A stretch of DNA of 64,000 nt. It comes from Fimbriimonadaceae bacterium (GTDB taxonomy: Bacteria > Armatimonadota > Fimbriimonadia > Fimbriimonadales > Fimbriimonadaceae). Each line of letters begins with the position of its first letter. Within the stretch, counting starts at the first letter, position 1. This document shows positions 51,337-59,460 of the stretch, one piece after another. The stretch covers positions 124,001 through 188,000 of the forward strand of contig JAIBBE010000014.1 in the NCBI GenBank assembly GCA_019694835.1, written 5' to 3'. The position numbers and the translations under genes were made by a program. The notes below the pieces were generated by a model. The model saw nothing but the letters and a program-made list of their open reading frames with translations, ran no database searches and was not told the DNA's origin.

Positions 51337-51903
51337 ATGGACCAGATGCCCGATACCCCGGAAGAACAGACGATTACCGCGAACCTCATCGACACCGACG
51401 AAGATGGCACGGAGGACACCGTGGTCATGGACACGAACAGCGACGGCTTGATTGACTCCGTCGGTTCCGACACCGACGGCGACGGCGTCCTCGACACGGC
51501 CGTGGTTGATTCGGACTTCGATGGCGAAGCCGACATGATCGGAATGGACACCGACAAGGACGGGCAGATCGACGCGGTTGCCACCGACTCCGATAATGAC
51601 GGCGTGATGGACACCATGGTTGTGGACGCGGACGGCGATATGCAGGCCGACGGGATCGCCTACGACGAGGATGGGGATGGTGTGTTCGAAACCATGGAAG
51701 TCGACACCGACGGCGATGGCGTCATGGATGCTACCGTGGTGGACGAGGACTTGGATGGCGAATTCGATACGGCGACGTTCGAAGACGGCTCGACCGAGGA
51801 CCTCACGACGCCCGATGAGCCTACAGAATTCGACACCGATCAGTACATTTCGGATTCAGTGGACGGCATCATGACCGATGTGCAGTTGTCTGAAGGTTGG
51901 TAG
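51337..51903 (+). CDS. Acidic protein made of ten 13-residue calcium-loop repeats
   Basis: 188 residues. Residues 19-148 are ten uninterrupted 13-residue repeats of the form D-x-D-x-D-G-x-x-D/E-x-x-x-x (for example DTDGDGVLDTAVV, DSDFDGEADMIGM, DTDKDGQIDAVAT). Only the seventh loop loses the Gly (DADGDMQAD). This resembles the calcium loops of thrombospondin type 3 and dockerin-type sequences but has an exact period. There is no signal peptide or membrane segment, and the protein is extremely acidic. Function unknown: calcium buffering or a calcium-stabilised solenoid are inferences. A GGGCTGGCC/GGCCAGCCC-like hairpin lies about 10 bp after the stop. Confidence 0.85.
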   Translation: MDQMPDTPEEQTITANLIDTDEDGTEDTVVMDTNSDGLIDSVGSDTDGDGVLDTAVVDSDFDGEADMIGMDTDKDGQIDAVATDSDNDGVMDTMVVDADGDMQADGIAYDEDGDGVFETMEVDTDGDGVMDATVVDEDLDGEFDTATFEDGSTEDLTTPDEPTEFDTDQYISDSVDGIMTDVQLSEGW

Positions 51904-52009
51904 CTTCGACGTAGGGCTGGCCTGGCCTTCTTAGCCAGCCCGTAGTTCCCGGCTAGGTCCTTGGGACCGTCCTAACCACCGCAGTGCCTCATCTCGTATC
52001 TCCTGCCAT

Positions 52010-52453
52010 ATGGAAACGCAGGACTACATTCATCTCATTCGTCCGGAACCTGACGAAAACCGAGCAGGCTCTGCAGTACTCGAAATCGAACGTCCGCTCG
52101 CTCTCATTGCGGAAGACGAGCGGTCGATCGCACGACTCATCAAGCTGAGCCTTGAGCACCTTGGATTCGAAGTTCAGGTTGCTTCGGATGGCCTGGAGGC
52201 ACTCAAGCTGCTCTCGCAGAATCCGCCACAGCTCGCGGTGCTCGACATCATGATGCCGTACGTGGATGGCCTCGAGGTCCTTCGGGCGGTGCGTGAGATG
52301 CATGGTGACGACGTCCGCGTTATCATGCTGACGGCCAAGGCAGAAGACATGGATGTCTTTCAGGGCTATCGTCAAGGTGCCGATGCCTACTTGACCAAAC
52401 CGTTCAACCCGCGCGAGCTATCGCTGTTCGTGCGAAGGGTTTTCATGGCCTAG
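52010..52453 (+). CDS. Response regulator receiver-domain protein
   Basis: 147 residues: a leader of about 28 residues followed by a single CheY-like receiver. Acidic pocket ALIAEDERS, phosphoacceptor D79 in LAVLDIMMPYVDG, the conserved T/S in MLTAKAED, and K130 in YLTKPFNPRE. There is no output domain, so it probably acts by protein interaction or as a phosphate relay. The sensor kinase is not in the window. Standalone gene ended by a strong hairpin. Confidence 0.93.
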   Translation: METQDYIHLIRPEPDENRAGSAVLEIERPLALIAEDERSIARLIKLSLEHLGFEVQVASDGLEALKLLSQNPPQLAVLDIMMPYVDGLEVLRAVREMHGDDVRVIMLTAKAEDMDVFQGYRQGADAYLTKPFNPRELSLFVRRVFMA

Positions 52454-52471
52454 CGGTCGCCGACGAAAAGA

Positions 52472-52493
52472 GCCCCGCCGTTTCCGGCGGGGC
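52472..52493. terminator. Bidirectional terminator
   Basis: GCCCCGCCG and CGGCGGGGC form a 9-bp stem with loop TTTC between convergent genes ending at 52453 and 52534. The minus-strand side continues into TCTTTTC. Confidence 0.85.
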
Positions 52494-52533
52494 CAAAGTA
52501 CTTGCAGGATGTTGCTTGGTGGTGTGTTAAGTC

Positions 52534-53031
52534 TTAGTTATTGCGCGTTCCGACCTTGATATCGCCCCGCGTCACGTTGCCGCTGAAGCTGAAGTTCAGC
52601 GTGCCGTCGGTGGAGGCAAACGAAACGGCATACGTATCGGGAGTGCCTTCGGCTCGCGGTCGCTTGTTGTCCACGACATCGACGATCACGCGCCCCTCTT
52701 TACGGACTCGCTCACCGTTCACGACACCGGAGAATCCGCCACGGCCTTCGGCGTGGCAGGCCGTTCCGTCGACATTCACGACGTCGGCGCGGAGCATTTT
52801 GATTTCGGTGGGCCGACTGCCCTCGACGCGCTGGCCGAACATCGCGTTGCCGCCGACTCGGACAGAACCGTCAGCCATCGTTCGCTTCATGAAGTTGACG
52901 GCAAAGCCTGCTTTGGCACCATCGGCGTTGGTGACTTCACCGGCTCCGAGAGCACCGGCGATACCGGCTTGAGCGGCGGCAAAAACTGCTGCAGAAATGA
53001 AAAGGCCAAGGGCTACATTACGGAAATTCAT
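52534..53031 (-). CDS. Small exported protein of unknown function
   Basis: 165 residues with a signal peptide (VALGLFISAAVFAAAQA). The mature domain is Gly/Val-rich beta-strand sequence (AGFAVNFMKRTMADGSVRVG, GTLNFSFSGNVTRGDIKVG) with a single Cys in NVDGTACHAEGRGGF. Resembles the post-COAP-1-like exported proteins of Armatimonadota and Planctomycetes in layout, but I cannot assign a family. Monocistronic, with the terminator at 52472-52493. Confidence 0.7.
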   Translation of the reverse strand: MNFRNVALGLFISAAVFAAAQAGIAGALGAGEVTNADGAKAGFAVNFMKRTMADGSVRVGGNAMFGQRVEGSRPTEIKMLRADVVNVDGTACHAEGRGGFSGVVNGERVRKEGRVIVDVVDNKRPRAEGTPDTYAVSFASTDGTLNFSFSGNVTRGDIKVGTRNN

Positions 53032-53140
53032 GTGGACTCTACTCCTATCTTTGGTGATGCTTGGTTCCCTCGTGGGGCAATAACGCCTCGCGTGGGGGTT
53101 TGTTCAGCGCCCTCGAGAATTTTCGGCCGAATTCCGACGT

Positions 53141-53146
53141 TAAACT
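53141..53146 (+). promoter_or_regulatory. -10 box of a leaderless promoter for the HD hydrolase
   Basis: TAAACT ends 6 nt (AGAGCG) before ATG 53153. Confidence 0.5.
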
Positions 53147-53152
53147 AGAGCG

Positions 53153-53848
53153 ATGCAAACTCCCGTGGAATCCACGCCAGCCCCGCGCCTTCTCACTCTC
53201 AAGGACATCAAGGCGAATCCCAAGGTCAAAAACCTCATCGATGGTGCCAACGAAGTGATGCGCGCCATGGGTTACACCGAGCACGGCCACCGGCATGCGG
53301 GAGTGGTCAGCAGCATCACGCGTTACATCATGGAGAACGTCTCGGCACCGGCCCGCTCAATCGAACTGGGCCAGATTGCCGCCTACCTGCACGACATCGG
53401 CAACGTCATCAACCGAGTCGGTCACCCCGTGAGCGGCGCGGGCCTCGCGTACAATATCCTCAACGAAATGGGGATGGACACGATCGAGATCGCTCCCATT
53501 CTCGGCGCAATCGGAAATCACGAGGAACTTGCCGGGCAGCCCATTAGCCTCATGTCAGCCGCGCTGATCGTCGCCGATAAAAGCGACGTTCATTACAGCC
53601 GGGTCCAAAACCCAATCATCGAGACCTTTGACATCCACGACCGCGTGAATTACGCGGTGCAAAAGAGCCGTGTCAACATCGACCCCCAAAAGCAGGTCGT
53701 CGAACTAACGCTGGAGATCGACACATCCTTCGCAAGCGTCATGGAGTACTTCGAGATCTTCCTTTCACGTATGGTGATGTGCCGGAAAGCCTGCGACATT
53801 TTTGGGTTCAAATTCACCCTCAGCGTGAACGGCACATCGATGGAGTAA
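53153..53848 (+). CDS. HD-domain phosphohydrolase
   Basis: 231 residues. The metal-binding HD signature is visible: H48 in GHRHAGVV, H80-D81 in AAYLHDIGNV, H123 in GNHEEL and D142 in LIVADKSDV. Members act as phosphatases or nucleases on nucleotides or nucleic acids. The C-terminal 70 residues (VVELTLEIDTSFASVMEYFE) form an extra domain that I do not recognise. No partner domains. Downstream lies the decayed exonuclease on the other strand. Confidence 0.9.
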   Translation: MQTPVESTPAPRLLTLKDIKANPKVKNLIDGANEVMRAMGYTEHGHRHAGVVSSITRYIMENVSAPARSIELGQIAAYLHDIGNVINRVGHPVSGAGLAYNILNEMGMDTIEIAPILGAIGNHEELAGQPISLMSAALIVADKSDVHYSRVQNPIIETFDIHDRVNYAVQKSRVNIDPQKQVVELTLEIDTSFASVMEYFEIFLSRMVMCRKACDIFGFKFTLSVNGTSME

Positions 53849-53862
53849 GTACCGCCTGCCCT

Positions 53863-54261
53863 CTAAGAATCGCTATCCGCGTATACCGTTGCACGTCCAA
53901 GTCCTAACAGTGACTTCTTCGCGGCTGACGCCATCAGGTCGTCGGCTTCGGAACCCCGCCTCTTTCCCTACCCGAAGGCGAACGCCCGAACGATTTTCGA
54001 CAGCATTTTGAGTGGCATCACAATTTCGTACTCCAAACACACGCCCCGTCTGGGACGGCGGCCACAACTCATGGCGGTAGGTGTCGACTCCCCAACGTGT
54101 CCCAAACCACGAACACTCCCCTTGGCCGTCCCTTTCTCCCGCAGATTCGCAACCGTGCGGGTGAACCCCACAACCGCATCGTTCTCGACCGACTTTGGGG
54201 TCGAATGATGTGCCCGGTGTTCAAGGTTATCGCCGTCGATAATCGGGAGCGGGCAGCCCAT
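53863..54261 (-). pseudogene. Decayed 5'-3' exonuclease (flap endonuclease-like)
   Basis: Joining three minus-strand frames restores a PIN-like 5'-3' exonuclease N-terminal half: MGCPLPIIDGDNLEHRAHHS (frame A, from 54261), NDAVVGFTRTVANLREKG, then RPRGVFVVWDTLG (frame B), VDTYRHELWPPSQTGRVFG (frame C), MLSKIVRAFAFG, a TAG stop, and GSEADDLMASAAKKSLLGLG (frame A again). IDGDNLEHRAHH, the WDT segment, TYRHE and EADD are the metal-site signatures of this family. At least three frame changes and one stop make it non-functional, and the C-terminal half is missing. It accounts for much of the 470-bp gap between the HD hydrolase and vapB. Confidence 0.75.
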
Positions 54262-54307
54262 AACCGAGCATGAAATAGATGGCCCAAATGAGGAGACATC
54301 TTTGTGC

Positions 54308-54313
54308 TAATAT
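54308..54313 (+). promoter_or_regulatory. -10 box of a leaderless promoter for vapB
   Basis: TAATAT ends 6 nt (GCTTTT) before ATG 54320. Confidence 0.5.
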
Positions 54314-54319
54314 GCTTTT

Positions 54320-54589
54320 ATGCGAACCACGATAGACTTGCCTGATGATCTCCTGCGGCGAGCAAAGGCAACCGCAGCACTCAAGGGTCTCAAGCTCAAA
54401 GACTATATTGCAGGCATCTTGGCCCGCGCCCTGACCGAAACGAACGAGGTCGCGCCGAAGATCGGTCGAGACACGCCAATCCCGGTAGTGATTCCGGCCA
54501 CCGGGATCACGATCCCGTATCGCACGAATGCCGAGATGTACGAGATGCTAGACCAAGAGGAAGACGAGCGCCATGGCCGATCTGCTTGA
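54320..54589 (+). CDS. VapB-type antitoxin
   Basis: 89 residues. N-terminal ribbon-helix-helix-like segment MRTTIDLPDDLLRRAKATAA followed by a flexible C-terminus (IPVVIPATGITIPYRTN, EMYEMLDQEEDERHG) suited to bind the toxin. Overlaps the toxin gene by 17 bp, the usual coupled arrangement, and would repress its own promoter. Named from architecture; the family sub-type was not checked. Confidence 0.85.
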   Translation: MRTTIDLPDDLLRRAKATAALKGLKLKDYIAGILARALTETNEVAPKIGRDTPIPVVIPATGITIPYRTNAEMYEMLDQEEDERHGRSA

Positions 54590-54998
54590 CGTAAACGTCT
54601 GGATTGCGCTGTCCGCAAAAGACCACTCGCTTCATTATCGGGCGGTGCAGTACTGGAGGCAATCTTCCGAGGGCGACCTTGTCTTCTGTCGTCATACAGC
54701 ACTAGGCTTTGTCCGGGTCGTCGGCGGTCCTCATACGCGTGGCGGAGCGGCACTGGATCCGGGAGAGGCTTGGAGGGTCTATACGCAATGGCTTAGCGCT
54801 CCTGGTGTCCAGTTCGCGACGGAGCCCCAGGGAATTGAGTCAGTTCTTTCGCGATGGGTATCTGACGGTTTGATCACGCGGCGAATCTGGCCCGATGCCT
54901 ACTTGGCCGCGTTTTCAATCTTGACTGGCTCACGATTTGTAACATTCGATCGCGACTTTGCCCGATTCCCAGGACTGAAGCTCTTGCACTTGGCTTAA
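54573..54998 (+). CDS. VapC-type PIN-domain toxin
   Basis: 141 residues. PIN ribonuclease fold with D6 in LLDVNVWIAL, a middle acidic/hydrophobic region (AVQYWRQSSEGDLVFCRHTALGFV), D109-type acid in WPDAYLAAFS and the C-terminal RFVTFDRDFARFPGL. Cleaves tRNA or rRNA when the antitoxin is lost. No ribosome site is needed as it overlaps vapB. The pair lies next to a pseudogene, consistent with a mobile accessory region. Confidence 0.88.
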   Translation: MADLLDVNVWIALSAKDHSLHYRAVQYWRQSSEGDLVFCRHTALGFVRVVGGPHTRGGAALDPGEAWRVYTQWLSAPGVQFATEPQGIESVLSRWVSDGLITRRIWPDAYLAAFSILTGSRFVTFDRDFARFPGLKLLHLA

Positions 54999-55030
54999 GC
55001 TAACTGACAACGCTAAGAATTCAAAACTCG

Positions 55031-55510
55031 TCACGCCTTGTTTATCTCCCAATAGCAGGGCCAATACCAAAAGGGTAGCTCCCTGTGCTTCTTCTTGCGC
55101 GCGGTCGAATCACCGACGACCTGAATCCAGGTATCGCCGGCACCACGTTCAACTTCTCTAAAAACAGAAGCTAGCAAATCGATACTTTGCAAGTTCACCG
55201 CAATCAACAGAACTGCAAGGTCCTCAATGCCAACGACAATCGGAAAACCCTGATTCATGTCGGCCCGCAGATGGAGTCTCTCATCTTCCTGAAACGACTG
55301 CTGACCATTGATACGGGCCTCATCCTGAATCTGCAGTGCCTTAAGTGGGACCAAGAATGAAGCAACACGTCCGTTCCGAAGTTCCTCGAGGCAATCGCGG
55401 AGCCTCAGACAACTGTCCTTCTTCGCCGTAAAGTGAAGGCCCGCATAGTTTCTGTTATCTCCCAGATAACGCCAAAACCAGACATTGAGATGCTTGACCC
55501 TCACTTCCAT
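55031..55510 (-). CDS. Hypothetical protein
   Basis: 159 residues. NVWFWRYLGDNRNYAGLHFT at the N-terminus, a central IVVGIEDLAVLLIAVNLQSI hydrophobic strand pair, and a C-terminal basic/aromatic stretch (KKKHRELPFWYWPCYWEIN). No signal or membrane segment and no family recognised. Begins 7 bp after the CBS-domain gene stop, so probably co-transcribed with it. Convergent with vapC. Confidence 0.65.
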   Translation of the reverse strand: MEVRVKHLNVWFWRYLGDNRNYAGLHFTAKKDSCLRLRDCLEELRNGRVASFLVPLKALQIQDEARINGQQSFQEDERLHLRADMNQGFPIVVGIEDLAVLLIAVNLQSIDLLASVFREVERGAGDTWIQVVGDSTARKKKHRELPFWYWPCYWEINKA

Positions 55511-55517
55511 CAGAGAT

Positions 55518-55916
55518 TCACTTCTCGTCCTGCAAGTCCATTAGGATCGCCTGCATCAAGTCCACCCTCAATACCACCCCCGACAGCCGCTCGTGATCGA
55601 CGACCGGAAGGACTGTCAACCCGCTCATTAGCATCTTGTGCAGCGCGTCGGCGATTTCCGTATCCGCGGGTGCGGTGGTCGGCTCCCCCACTCCAAACTT
55701 CGCCGCAGGCTGGTCGGCGAGACTGACGAGGCTGCCGCTCGCGCTCACGGCGCGGCAGAGGTCGCCTTCGGTCACGACCCCGATCACCCCGTTATCGTCA
55801 TCGACGACCACGAGCGCGGGGAATTGGTAGATGTCCATCTTGTCCACCGCATCCCGAAAGGTGCTCTCGGCGGTGAGGGTGGGGATGTGGGCGTGCAGGA
55901 CCTCGCGCAGCGTCAT
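55518..55916 (-). CDS. CBS-domain pair protein
   Basis: 132 residues from ATG 55916 (MTLREVLHAHIPTLTAEST); the in-frame ATG at 55940 overlaps a TATTAT box and is less likely. Two CBS motifs in tandem (FRDAVDKMDIYQFPALVVVD with DDNGVIGVVTEGDL; ALHKMLMSGLTVLPVVD with HERLSGVVLRVDLM) form a Bateman module that binds adenine nucleotides such as AMP or ATP. Stand-alone CBS proteins act as cytoplasmic regulators of other proteins. Divergent from the SRPBCC gene; the intergenic TATTAT/ATAATA is shared by both directions. Confidence 0.9.
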   Translation of the reverse strand: MTLREVLHAHIPTLTAESTFRDAVDKMDIYQFPALVVVDDDNGVIGVVTEGDLCRAVSASGSLVSLADQPAAKFGVGEPTTAPADTEIADALHKMLMSGLTVLPVVDHERLSGVVLRVDLMQAILMDLQDEK

Positions 55917-55937
55917 ATGGCCTGAGTCTACCGGGCT

Positions 55938-55943
55938 CATAAT
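55938..55943 (+). promoter_or_regulatory. -10 box of a leaderless promoter for the SRPBCC gene
   Basis: CATAAT ends 5 nt before ATG 55949. On the minus strand the overlapping TATTAT may serve the CBS gene. Confidence 0.45.
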
Positions 55944-55948
55944 AGGGC

Positions 55949-56419
55949 ATGACTCCCCGCCCGATCGAGCTAGCCGTCCTCATTGCCGCGCCATTGGACG
56001 TTGTCCAGTGGCACTGGGCGACCGAAGCTGGCATCACCCGCTGGTTTATCCCCGACTGCACCTTCACCAGTCCAGATGGCGCAAAGTTGGACCAGACGAC
56101 GCCCGTCGAGACCGACACCAAGTACAAGTGGATCTGGGCGAATGGGATCGAGGAGGAAGGCGTGTTCGTATTCGTCAGCGAGCGCGCCCTGACCTTCAGC
56201 TTCGGTGCTGGCACGACGGTCGAGGTTCACCTGACGAGTGAGGGTGGCCGGACCCAAGTCGAGCTCAAGCAAACGTCTGAGGTCACCGACGCCGAAGAGG
56301 TGTACCGCGACTGCACGCAGGGCTGGACCTTCTACCTCACCAACCTCAAATCACTCCTCGAGGGCGGCATCGATCTGCGCGAGTTCGAGCCGACGCGTGA
56401 AGGGTTGGTCAACGTCTAG
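55949..56419 (+). CDS. SRPBCC/AHSA1-type protein
   Basis: 156 residues with a START-like helix-grip fold: PIELAVLIAAPLDVVQWHWATE, FIPDCTFTSPDG, KYKWIWANGIEEEGVFVFV and the C-terminal helix GWTFYLTNLKSLLEGGIDLR. AHSA1/SRPBCC proteins bind hydrophobic ligands or proteins; bacterial members often lack a known role. No metal or catalytic residues are evident. The following rfbD starts with the GTG immediately after the TAG, so translation is coupled. Confidence 0.85.
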   Translation: MTPRPIELAVLIAAPLDVVQWHWATEAGITRWFIPDCTFTSPDGAKLDQTTPVETDTKYKWIWANGIEEEGVFVFVSERALTFSFGAGTTVEVHLTSEGGRTQVELKQTSEVTDAEEVYRDCTQGWTFYLTNLKSLLEGGIDLREFEPTREGLVNV

Positions 56420-57256
56420 GTGCGCGTCCTCGTCCTCGGCGGCAGCGGGATGCTTGGCTCCGATCTGGTCCCCGAGCTTCGCCAGCGTGGCCATGAAGTG
56501 CTCGCTCCAACACGCCAAGAACTGGACCTGGAAGACCTCGAACAGATCGCGACGATTGCCCAACTCGAACTGGACTGGGTCATTAACTGTGCGGCTTACA
56601 CTGCGGTGGATCAAGCCGAATCGGAACCCGACGAAGCCGCCTGGCTGAACACCCTCGTCCCGCGCTATGTCGCGATGGCCTGCGCCCTGGGCGGCTGCCG
56701 CATGGTGCACATCAGTACGGATTTCGTCTTTGACGGACAGTCCGAGCAACCCTACAAAGAAGACGCCGAGACGAACCCATTGCAAGTCTACGGCCAGACC
56801 AAAAGCGACGGCGAGGAAGCTGTGCTCAGTGCCTTGCCGACCGCTTGGGTAGTACGGACTTCTTGGCTCTACGGAGTCCACGGCAAGAGTTTTCCGCGCA
56901 CTATGATTGGGGCTTGTAGGGCAGGTAAGGCGTTGCGGGTCGTGGCTGATCAGGTCGGCTGTCCGACCTTCACACCCGAATTGGCGCGGGTCCTCGCTGA
57001 CCTCATTGAGATACAGGGTGGTGGTGGATTGCTGCACGCCTCGGGGCCGGACGCGATGTCCTGGTATGACTTCGCACGACTATTCCTTGGCAAAGAAACC
57101 AATATCGAGCCGATCCCAACCGACGCATGGCCTACGCCCGCGAAGCGTCCGCGCTACAGCGTGCTCGATTGCGCGAAGCTGGTTACGCTTGGGATAGCCC
57201 CGATGGAACCGGCAAGCCAGAGCATCGCCCGCTTCCTCGCGGCCCTCGAAGGCTGA
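56420..57256 (+). CDS. rfbD: dTDP-4-dehydrorhamnose reductase
   Basis: 278 residues from GTG directly after the previous stop. Reduces dTDP-4-dehydrorhamnose to dTDP-rhamnose. N-terminal Rossmann nucleotide motif VLVLGGSGMLGSDLVPELRQRGH, WVINCAAYTAVDQAE, HISTDFVFDGQ with the YxxxK pair in VYGQTKSDGE, and RTSWLYGVHG. Extended SDR of the RmlD type. Other rml genes are not present in the window, so the sugar may be made by enzymes encoded elsewhere. Confidence 0.9.
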   Translation: MRVLVLGGSGMLGSDLVPELRQRGHEVLAPTRQELDLEDLEQIATIAQLELDWVINCAAYTAVDQAESEPDEAAWLNTLVPRYVAMACALGGCRMVHISTDFVFDGQSEQPYKEDAETNPLQVYGQTKSDGEEAVLSALPTAWVVRTSWLYGVHGKSFPRTMIGACRAGKALRVVADQVGCPTFTPELARVLADLIEIQGGGGLLHASGPDAMSWYDFARLFLGKETNIEPIPTDAWPTPAKRPRYSVLDCAKLVTLGIAPMEPASQSIARFLAALEG

Positions 57257-57264
57257 TCGCGAAG

Positions 57265-57270
57265 TACAAT
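57265..57270 (+). promoter_or_regulatory. -10 box of a leaderless promoter deciding the E2 start
   Basis: TACAAT ends 6 nt (AGATGG) before ATG 57277 and lies in the 20-nt gap after rfbD, supporting an independent transcript and the short start. Confidence 0.5.
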
Positions 57271-57276
57271 AGATGG

Positions 57277-58563
57277 ATGCCGGTTGAGATTCTCATGCCC
57301 GAGTTGGGCGAAGGTGTGCACGAAGGGACGGTCAGCCGCTGGCTGAAGCAAGAAGGCGACACGGTCAAGGAAGACGAACCGGTTGTCGAAATCATGACCG
57401 ATAAGGTGAATACCGAACTCCAAGCCCCCGCCGCCGGCAAATTGGTGAAGATTCTCATCCCCGAGGGCAGCGTCGTCGAGGTTTTCCACGCGATGGGGCT
57501 CATCGAAGAAGCAGGCGAGACCAGCGGCGACACACCCACCCCGAAGGCCGAAGAAGTCAAAGCGGAAACCGTCGCCGCCAGCCAGAGCATCCCCGAACCA
57601 ACTGCCCCGAGTCGCGCAAGTGGAGATCGCAAATGGTACACGCCAGTCGTGCGTGCGATGGCAAAGGAAGCGGGCGTCTCCGATGCCGAACTCGAATCCA
57701 TCCCTGGCACCGGGCAGGGCGGACGCGTCACCAAGCGCGACGTTGAGGCCTTCATCGTGAAGCGCAAGACCGGCGTCACGACCCATGTCCGCGACCCCAA
57801 GGCAGAAGCCACCCAAACCCGCCTCGAACCGGTCGCACCCGCAGCACCGGTCGCCGCTGGCCCCGAGCAGGAAGTCGTGCCGCTGGCGGGAATGCGAAAG
57901 ATGATCGCCGATGCGATGGTGCGCAGCAGCCAAGTCCCGACTGTCAGCACCCTCACCGATGTCGACGTGACCCAGATGGTCAAGTTCCGCGAGCGCAACA
58001 AGGACAGCTTCCAGGAGCAGTTCGGAGTCAAGCTGACCTACACGCCCTTCTTCATCAAGGCGCTCAGCGATGCCCTGCTCGAATTCCCGCTCGTCAACAG
58101 TTCACTCCAAGCCGACAACACGATCCTCATGAACCGGGCCGTGCACATGGGCGTTGCGGTCTCGCTCGGCGCGAAGGGCGACCAAGGGCTCATCGTCCCC
58201 GTCATCCGCGACTGCCACAAGAAGACCCTGATCGAGATCGCCAAGGACCTTGAGAGCATCGCAGCGAGGGCGCGGGCCAACACGCTGGCGGTCGCCGATG
58301 TCCAGGGCGGGACGTTCACCCTGACCAACCCCGGGTCGTACGGTGCGGTCCTCGGGACGCCCATGATCAACGCGCCGCAGGGGGCCATTCTCGGAACCTA
58401 CACGATCAAGAAGATGCCCGTCATTGTCGATGACATGATCGCGGTGCGGTCCATCATGAACCTCGTGCTGACCTACGACCATCGCCTCATCGATGGCCTG
58501 CTGGCTGGCAAGTTCCTGCAGGCGGTCAAGGCGAAACTCGAAGGATTTGACTTCTTCAAGTAA
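57277..58563 (+). CDS. 2-oxoacid dehydrogenase E2 (dihydrolipoamide acyltransferase)
   Basis: 428 residues from ATG 57277; a longer frame to 57127 overlaps rfbD and is rejected. Lipoyl domain with lipoylated K43 in VEIMTDKVNTELQAP, a linker, the E3-binding domain (about 110-155: VRAMAKEAGVSDAELESIPG, GTGQGGRVTKRDVEAF), and the catalytic domain with MRKMIADAMVRSSQVP and H402-D406 in YDHRLIDG. Transfers acyl groups in a pyruvate, oxoglutarate or branched-chain complex. The sequence alone does not say which; E1 and E3 are not in the window. Confidence 0.93.
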   Translation: MPVEILMPELGEGVHEGTVSRWLKQEGDTVKEDEPVVEIMTDKVNTELQAPAAGKLVKILIPEGSVVEVFHAMGLIEEAGETSGDTPTPKAEEVKAETVAASQSIPEPTAPSRASGDRKWYTPVVRAMAKEAGVSDAELESIPGTGQGGRVTKRDVEAFIVKRKTGVTTHVRDPKAEATQTRLEPVAPAAPVAAGPEQEVVPLAGMRKMIADAMVRSSQVPTVSTLTDVDVTQMVKFRERNKDSFQEQFGVKLTYTPFFIKALSDALLEFPLVNSSLQADNTILMNRAVHMGVAVSLGAKGDQGLIVPVIRDCHKKTLIEIAKDLESIAARARANTLAVADVQGGTFTLTNPGSYGAVLGTPMINAPQGAILGTYTIKKMPVIVDDMIAVRSIMNLVLTYDHRLIDGLLAGKFLQAVKAKLEGFDFFK

Positions 58564-59320
58564 GGAGCAGGCAGGCGGCGGGCCGATTGTCCGGGTGGAG
58601 AAACTCTCCCACCGGTTCGGAGACAAACGTGTCCTCCACGACATCAGTTTCAGCATCGACCAAGGCGAAATCCTCGCCATCATGGGCAGCAGCGGCGGCG
58701 GCAAAACCACGCTGCTGCGCTGCATTTCGGGGCTGCTCAAGCCCACCGAAGGCCAGATCGAGGTGGACGGCGTCGATGTCATCAAGGAACCCGAAGCGGT
58801 CCGCGACAAGCTCGGTTTGGTCTTCCAGCAAGCCGCCCTCTTCGACTACCTGACCGTCGAGCAGAACATCCTCTTCGGCATCAAACGCAAGCGTCGACTG
58901 TCCAAACCGGAGGCCCACGATCTCGTGCAGCGCAAACTCGATTTGGTGTCCCTGCAAGGCTCCCAGAAGCTTATGCCGGACGAGCTCAGCGGCGGCATGA
59001 AGAAGCGCGTCGGCCTCGCCCGCGCTCTCGCGATGGAGCCGACCGTCCTGCTCTACGACGAGCCCACCAGCGGCCTCGACCCCGTCACCGCCTACTCGAT
59101 CGACCAACTCATCGTCGATACCCGCCGCAACCTCGGCATGACGAGCATTGTGGTCAGTCACGACGTGAATTCCGTCTTCCGCACCGCCGAAAAGATCGCA
59201 TTTCTGCACGGCGGCGAACTGCTGTTCTTCGGCTCAGTCGAGGAGTTCCGCGACACGCATCAGGACGCGATTGTGGAGCTAGTGTCGAAGGCGGAGGCGC
59301 AGACTCTGGTGGTGTCATGA
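58547..59320 (+). CDS. MlaF-like ABC transporter ATPase
   Basis: 257 residues from the TTG at 58547, which overlaps the E2 end by 17 bp; the ATG at 58493 would add basic shadow sequence, and a GTG at 58595 is too short. Walker A MGSSGGGKTTLLRC, Q-loop FQQAALFDYLTVEQNI, signature LSGGMKKRVGLARALA, Walker B VLLYDEPTSGLDP and H-loop VVSHD. The DYLTVxxNILF and PVTAYSIDQLI segments point to the MlaF/Mce lipid-transport group. The permease MlaE and Mce subunits are not adjacent. The start is uncertain. Confidence 0.85.
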   Translation: MTSSSKEQAGGGPIVRVEKLSHRFGDKRVLHDISFSIDQGEILAIMGSSGGGKTTLLRCISGLLKPTEGQIEVDGVDVIKEPEAVRDKLGLVFQQAALFDYLTVEQNILFGIKRKRRLSKPEAHDLVQRKLDLVSLQGSQKLMPDELSGGMKKRVGLARALAMEPTVLLYDEPTSGLDPVTAYSIDQLIVDTRRNLGMTSIVVSHDVNSVFRTAEKIAFLHGGELLFFGSVEEFRDTHQDAIVELVSKAEAQTLVVS

Positions 59321-59446
59321 ACCTACTCACCGGGGTGCCTCAGCTGCCCGGCCGTAACGGCTTGTGGCAGCCCGAGGAAGATAGCCGCTGAGAGATCCCG
59401 AATCCGTCCACCCGCTGCCCGCCAACACCCACACCCGGCTCTGTCG

Positions 59447-59452
59447 CATACT
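59447..59452 (+). promoter_or_regulatory. -10 box for the O-methyltransferase gene
   Basis: CATACT ends 8 nt before ATG 59461, a near-leaderless spacing. Confidence 0.35.
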
Positions 59453-59460
59453 CAGAAGCC

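Noticed and set aside
59318..59392. 24-codon frame starting in the MlaF-like stop (ATGA overlap)
   Set aside because: Too short, with no domain or codon support; the overlap alone is not enough.
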